DNA of 64,000 nt, taken from an uncultured Phascolarctobacterium sp. Its GTDB lineage: Bacteria > Bacillota > Negativicutes > Acidaminococcales > Acidaminococcaceae. This document shows positions 61,127 through 64,000 of the stretch, piece after piece. The notes under the pieces are model-generated. The model did no database searches and had not been told where the DNA came from. It saw only the letters and a list, made by a program, of their open reading frames with translations. How positions within the stretch are numbered: the first letter of the stretch is position 1; the number at the start of each line of letters is the position of its first letter. The stretch spans positions 1 to 64,000 of the forward strand of contig UQLS01000009.1 in NCBI GenBank assembly GCA_900541915.1, given 5' to 3'. Made by a program: the position numbers and the translations under genes.

Positions 61127-61902
61127 TATTGAATCAGCTCCCTGCGTACATCTGCCAAAGCATTAAGACGCTTACGTACCTTATCAATATCGTTTAAATC
61201 AATGGTACAGGATATAACTTCTTCTTCCATACCGCCTTCAGCTAAAATTTCTCCGCTGGGAGCAACAAGCATAGAATGTCCGTAAAAAGGAGCTCCTTTA
61301 AACTGTCCGGAACAGTTGACTGCCAAAAGGAAGATATGATTTTCAGCAGCTCTGGCCTGAGCCAATAAACGCCAGATATCTCCTCTTGACTCCGGCCATT
61401 CAGCCGGGCACACTATAATCTTTGCGCCCTGTAAAGCCAGATGACGATATAACTCAGGAAATCTTAAATCATAACAGATGGTAGACGCACAGCAAATATC
61501 ATCCAGATAAAAGCTCTTAAAATTATTACCTGGAGCAAAAAATTCCTCTTCATTGAAAAGTCCAAACAAATGTACTTTATCATAAAGACTGACAATTTTG
61601 CCATCCCTGTTTACCGCTGCAGCTGTATTATAAATTTTACCATCATGCAGCATTGGTACGGAACCGGCAATAATATTACAGCTGTACTGTGCTGCTATAC
61701 GACATACTTCCTGCATTACCGGACTATCTGGCGTTTCTGCCTCCTGCTGCAATCTTCCCAGAGAATAACCCGTAGTCCATATCTCAGGCAGAACTACCAA
61801 ATCATGAGTAGCTGCAGCATCTTCCAGCATACGTAAGCCTCTGTCTACATTTGCTGCTTTGTTCTTTTCCAAAATCAGCATCTGCAGCAGTGCTATTTTC
61901 AT
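61126..61902 (-). CDS. Carbon-nitrogen hydrolase (Nit2/omega-amidase-like)
   Basis: A nitrilase-superfamily amidase of 258 residues. The triad is E40 (VVLPEIWTTGY), K109 (LYDKVHLFG) and C143 (STICYDLRFPE), with HSMLVAPSGEILAE near the end. YDLRFPELYR and KVHLFGLFNEEEFF are typical of the omega-amidase/Nit2 branch, which hydrolyses alpha-keto acid amides. Substrate is inferred. The ATG overlaps the YqeG gene by four bases, and the stop overlaps the VanX-like gene by one, so the three belong to one transcript. Confidence 0.88.
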   Translation of the reverse strand: MKIALLQMLILEKNKAANVDRGLRMLEDAAATHDLVVLPEIWTTGYSLGRLQQEAETPDSPVMQEVCRIAAQYSCNIIAGSVPMLHDGKIYNTAAAVNRDGKIVSLYDKVHLFGLFNEEEFFAPGNNFKSFYLDDICCASTICYDLRFPELYRHLALQGAKIIVCPAEWPESRGDIWRLLAQARAAENHIFLLAVNCSGQFKGAPFYGHSMLVAPSGEILAEGGMEEEVISCTIDLNDIDKVRKRLNALADVRRELIQ

Positions 61903-62417
61903 AATACGCGCTCCTTGGGCATTTTGCCGCTGCTTACCAGACGGTTAATCAAGAATTTTTCCAGCTTGCGAGTGCAGCGGGTAATAAAATGCTCTTTGCC
62001 ACCCAAAGATTGTACCCAAACAACAGGCAAACCAGAAAGCTTAGCACCTAATACATCAGTCAGCAACTGATCGCCGACAAACAAAATCTTGCCGCCGCCC
62101 ATACCTTTAACGATACGTTTGTAGCTGAGAGGCAAAGGTTTTGCCGCACGCATAACAGCACCTAAACCTGTTTGACGTACAATACCTTTAATACGGTCGC
62201 CGCCATTATTGGAAATAAGCGCAACATTGATACCCTGCTGATGCAGCTGACGAATCCATGTCATTGCTCTGGGACCAACAAGATTTTTGTCACGTGGCAG
62301 AAGGGTATTGTCGATATCAACAACAATCTTCATATAACCATTGCGTTTCAACCATTTCGGAGAAAGATCAAACAAACTTTTTATTCTGTAATCTGGACAC
62401 ACATACTTTAACATCAT
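61899..62417 (-). CDS. YqeG-family HAD IIIA-type phosphatase
   Basis: A 172-residue HAD phosphatase. Motif I is VVDIDNTLLPRD, motif II LISNNGGDR and motif IV FVGDQLLTDVLGAKLSG. The family is conserved in Firmicutes and usually located next to ribosome-assembly gene yqeH; here it lies behind a two-component kinase instead. Its role is unknown, and phosphatidylglycerophosphate phosphatase activity known for related HAD proteins is only a possibility. The start overlaps the kinase stop by four bases (ATGA). Confidence 0.9.
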   Translation of the reverse strand: MMLKYVCPDYRIKSLFDLSPKWLKRNGYMKIVVDIDNTLLPRDKNLVGPRAMTWIRQLHQQGINVALISNNGGDRIKGIVRQTGLGAVMRAAKPLPLSYKRIVKGMGGGKILFVGDQLLTDVLGAKLSGLPVVWVQSLGGKEHFITRCTRKLEKFLINRLVSSGKMPKERVL

Positions 62418-63973
62418 ACTACCTTACCTTTTGGAAATTTTATTTCAAATGTCGTTCCTACACCACATTTGCTGATTACTTCGGCTTTTGCGCCATGCAT
62501 GCGGATAATTTCTTTGGCAATAGCAAGTCCTAAACCAGTTCCCGGTACATTGCGGCAATGGGATTTATCAACCTTATAGAATCTTTCCCAAATGAAAGGA
62601 ATATCTTCTTCAGGAATTCCCGGGCCTTCGTCGGCAACAGTAAGAAGAACTGAACCATCCTCCAATTTTTTCGCACCTAATGATACAGTACCATTTTCAG
62701 GCGAATATTTCAAGGCATTATCACTTAAAATAAGTACTAATTGCACCATTTGGTCACCATTACCCAAAATTCTGATGCTTTCATCCGCATGAACATTAAA
62801 AGTGACATTGCGTTTTACGCTCTTTACCATCAGCTTTTCTGCTACATTACGGATAATTGCCGCCAGCGGCAGTTCTTCCATATTGCTCTGTGACAGTTCG
62901 TCACTTGCCTGCAGTCTGCTGATATCGAGCAATTCTCTTACCATACGCTCCAAACGGATAGTTTCTTCATTGATTAAGCCGCGATAACGCTGGATTAACT
63001 CAACATCTGTTACCATACCGTCGGAAATAGCTTCGTTGTAACCACGGATAATTGTAATTGGTGTACGCAGTTCATGAGATACATTAGCAACAAAATCCCT
63101 GCGCATTTTTTCTGTTCTCTCCATCTTGGTTACATAAGCATCTAAATCTTTACCCAGTGAATTAAGTGCATTGCCAAGTTCGGCAATCTCGTCATCTCCA
63201 GTAACATCCACACGTTTGGAATAATCGCCTGATGCCATAGCTGTTGCACTATTCTTCATGGTGATAAGAGGCTTGATAATTAACTGCGATAACCTTCTTA
63301 CGAGAAACAAACTGAAAATCAGCGCTATTATACCGACAATCGCAGTATAAATATAAACGTTGCGCAAGAAGTTATCAAAACCACTTAACGGCTCTGTCAT
63401 CAAGATAGCACCGTTAGTCTTGGTAACAGGATCTCGATAAGGTACACCTACCAAAATAACCTGTTCCTTATAATATGGGTGGAAAATCTGTGATTTAACA
63501 GACTTACCGGCATAAATATCCTTTAAAATCACCTTGACCTTATCAGAGAGCTTGCCTCTTTTAATCTCCTGGTCAAGCATAGCTGTTCCTTCAGCCGTTT
63601 GCAGTCTGTTATTGTTTTCTCTTGTACTGCTCAGATTGAAGAAATAATTCAGGACATCTTCTCCATCGTCTTTTTTCTCGTCTACATAAGACGCAGCCAG
63701 CAATTCATACTTATCATTGAAAAGCCAGATACGCGCTCCTACTAAACGGTCAACAGCAATAATATAACGATGCAGAGTATCACGGTCATTCATTCTGATA
63801 AAATACTCAATGGTTTCAGCCATCTCATTGCCTTTATCAGCCAGCTCATGCTCCTTGATTTTAAAGAAATAGTCTGCAATAAGATAGGAAATACCTGCCG
63901 TTACGCCGACTACAATAACCACGATGATAGCCATAAAGCTATACATCAGTCTGGTACTTAACGATTGTTTCAT
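62414..63973 (-). CDS. Two-component sensor histidine kinase (PhoR/ResE-like)
   Basis: A membrane sensor of 519 residues. Span 1 (about 9-33) and span 2 (207-225) enclose an extracytoplasmic dCache/PAS-like domain with GARIWLFNDKYELLA. A HAMP linker (about 226-280) leads to the HisKA box FVANVSHELRTPITII with phosphorylated H300. The HATPase domain has NALKYSPENG (N box), VADEGPGIPEEDI (G1) and GTGLGLAIAKEI (G2). The signal cannot be read. It begins three bases after the response regulator stop and is coupled to yqeG downstream. Confidence 0.92.
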   Translation of the reverse strand: MKQSLSTRLMYSFMAIIVVIVVGVTAGISYLIADYFFKIKEHELADKGNEMAETIEYFIRMNDRDTLHRYIIAVDRLVGARIWLFNDKYELLAASYVDEKKDDGEDVLNYFFNLSSTRENNNRLQTAEGTAMLDQEIKRGKLSDKVKVILKDIYAGKSVKSQIFHPYYKEQVILVGVPYRDPVTKTNGAILMTEPLSGFDNFLRNVYIYTAIVGIIALIFSLFLVRRLSQLIIKPLITMKNSATAMASGDYSKRVDVTGDDEIAELGNALNSLGKDLDAYVTKMERTEKMRRDFVANVSHELRTPITIIRGYNEAISDGMVTDVELIQRYRGLINEETIRLERMVRELLDISRLQASDELSQSNMEELPLAAIIRNVAEKLMVKSVKRNVTFNVHADESIRILGNGDQMVQLVLILSDNALKYSPENGTVSLGAKKLEDGSVLLTVADEGPGIPEEDIPFIWERFYKVDKSHCRNVPGTGLGLAIAKEIIRMHGAKAEVISKCGVGTTFEIKFPKGKVV

Positions 63974-63976
63974 CGC

Positions 63977-64000
63977 TTATTCCTTAACCTCAAACTTATA
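63977..64000 (-). CDS. C-terminal end of an OmpR/PhoB-type response regulator (partial)
   Basis: Only the last seven codons and a TAA stop are in the window. They read YKFEVKE, which matches the usual end of winged-helix OmpR-family regulators (GYKFE). The stop lies three bases before the sensor-kinase ATG, the normal order for such pairs. The rest lies to the right of the window. Confidence 0.65.
   Translation of the reverse strand, partial: YKFEVKE

Noticed and set aside
62414..64000. Two-component pair as the VanRS system for the nearby VanX-like gene
   Set aside because: The kinase resembles general PhoR/ResE sensors, two unrelated genes lie between, and the regulator is almost entirely outside the window.
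1..64000. CRISPR arrays, tRNA or rRNA genes, insertion sequences, prophage
   Set aside because: I saw no regularly spaced repeats, no cloverleaf or rRNA sequence, no transposase or phage gene and no flanking inverted repeats. The only integrase-like gene is xerD, with a chromosomal operon context.

Overview
The window is a dense block of bacterial chromosome with about 66 protein genes, most of them on the minus strand, and no rRNA, tRNA, CRISPR array or transposase that I can see. Gene content and order point to a Firmicute. The run yicC-remA-gmk-rpoZ-coaBC-(metK)-priA-def-fmt-(DUF116)-rsmB-rlmN-stp-pknB-rsgA-rpe follows the Bacillus/Clostridia order. RNase Y, a YlbF-family protein, RemA and the CGAAC-N4-GTTYG LexA box are also Firmicute traits. 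Hfq, a YibQ-type divergent polysaccharide deacetylase, FabK, a 4Fe-4S nitroreductase and the absence of sporulation genes fit an anaerobic diderm of the Negativicutes, perhaps Phascolarctobacterium or a relative. The genus is an inference from memory, not something the sequence proves.

Layout. 1-8.8 kb: thrC, a YbaK deacylase, nadE, an A+T-rich three-gene membrane-protein cassette (4.3-5.6 kb), fabK and ilvD. 8.8-15.7 kb: cobalamin adenosyltransferase, ndk, htpX-M42 peptidase, and an xerD-yibQ-aminotransferase-SRPBCC operon. 15.7-23.7 kb: the miaB-mutS-mutL-methyltransferase-miaA mismatch-repair and tRNA-modification operon, with hfq behind it on its own promoter. 23.8-30.3 kb: two little-known plus-strand genes, a glycerol-1-phosphate dehydrogenase-like gene, a TVP38 protein, recG, rpmB and a zinc-ribbon protein. 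30.4-34.7 kb: rny, recX-recA under an SOS box, and hslO. 34.8-38.6 kb: a ribDE-BA-H riboflavin operon under an FMN riboswitch. 38.6-54.7 kb: the conserved rpe-to-yicC cluster, interrupted by metK with its own SAM-I riboswitch. 54.8-64 kb: rqcH, ydcF, an Fe-S nitroreductase, murB-ylbF, a VanX-like peptidase, a nitrilase-family hydrolase, a YqeG phosphatase, a sensor kinase and the last seven codons of its response regulator.

How the parts work together. Most of the window is core machinery: mismatch repair, recombination and SOS, translation maturation (formyltransferase, deformylase, rRNA methylases), PASTA kinase/phosphatase signalling, RNA turnover, and vitamin and amino-acid biosynthesis. 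Both riboswitches can be read down to their aptamer P1, antiterminator and terminator pairings. The best candidates for something little described are the A+T-rich cassette at 4294-5569, the membrane DUF116 protein inside the translation operon, the VanX-like peptidase with an extra N-terminal domain, the apparent AUU start of RNase Y, and the terminator placed directly in front of xerD. I found no convincing new multi-gene defence or mobile system.
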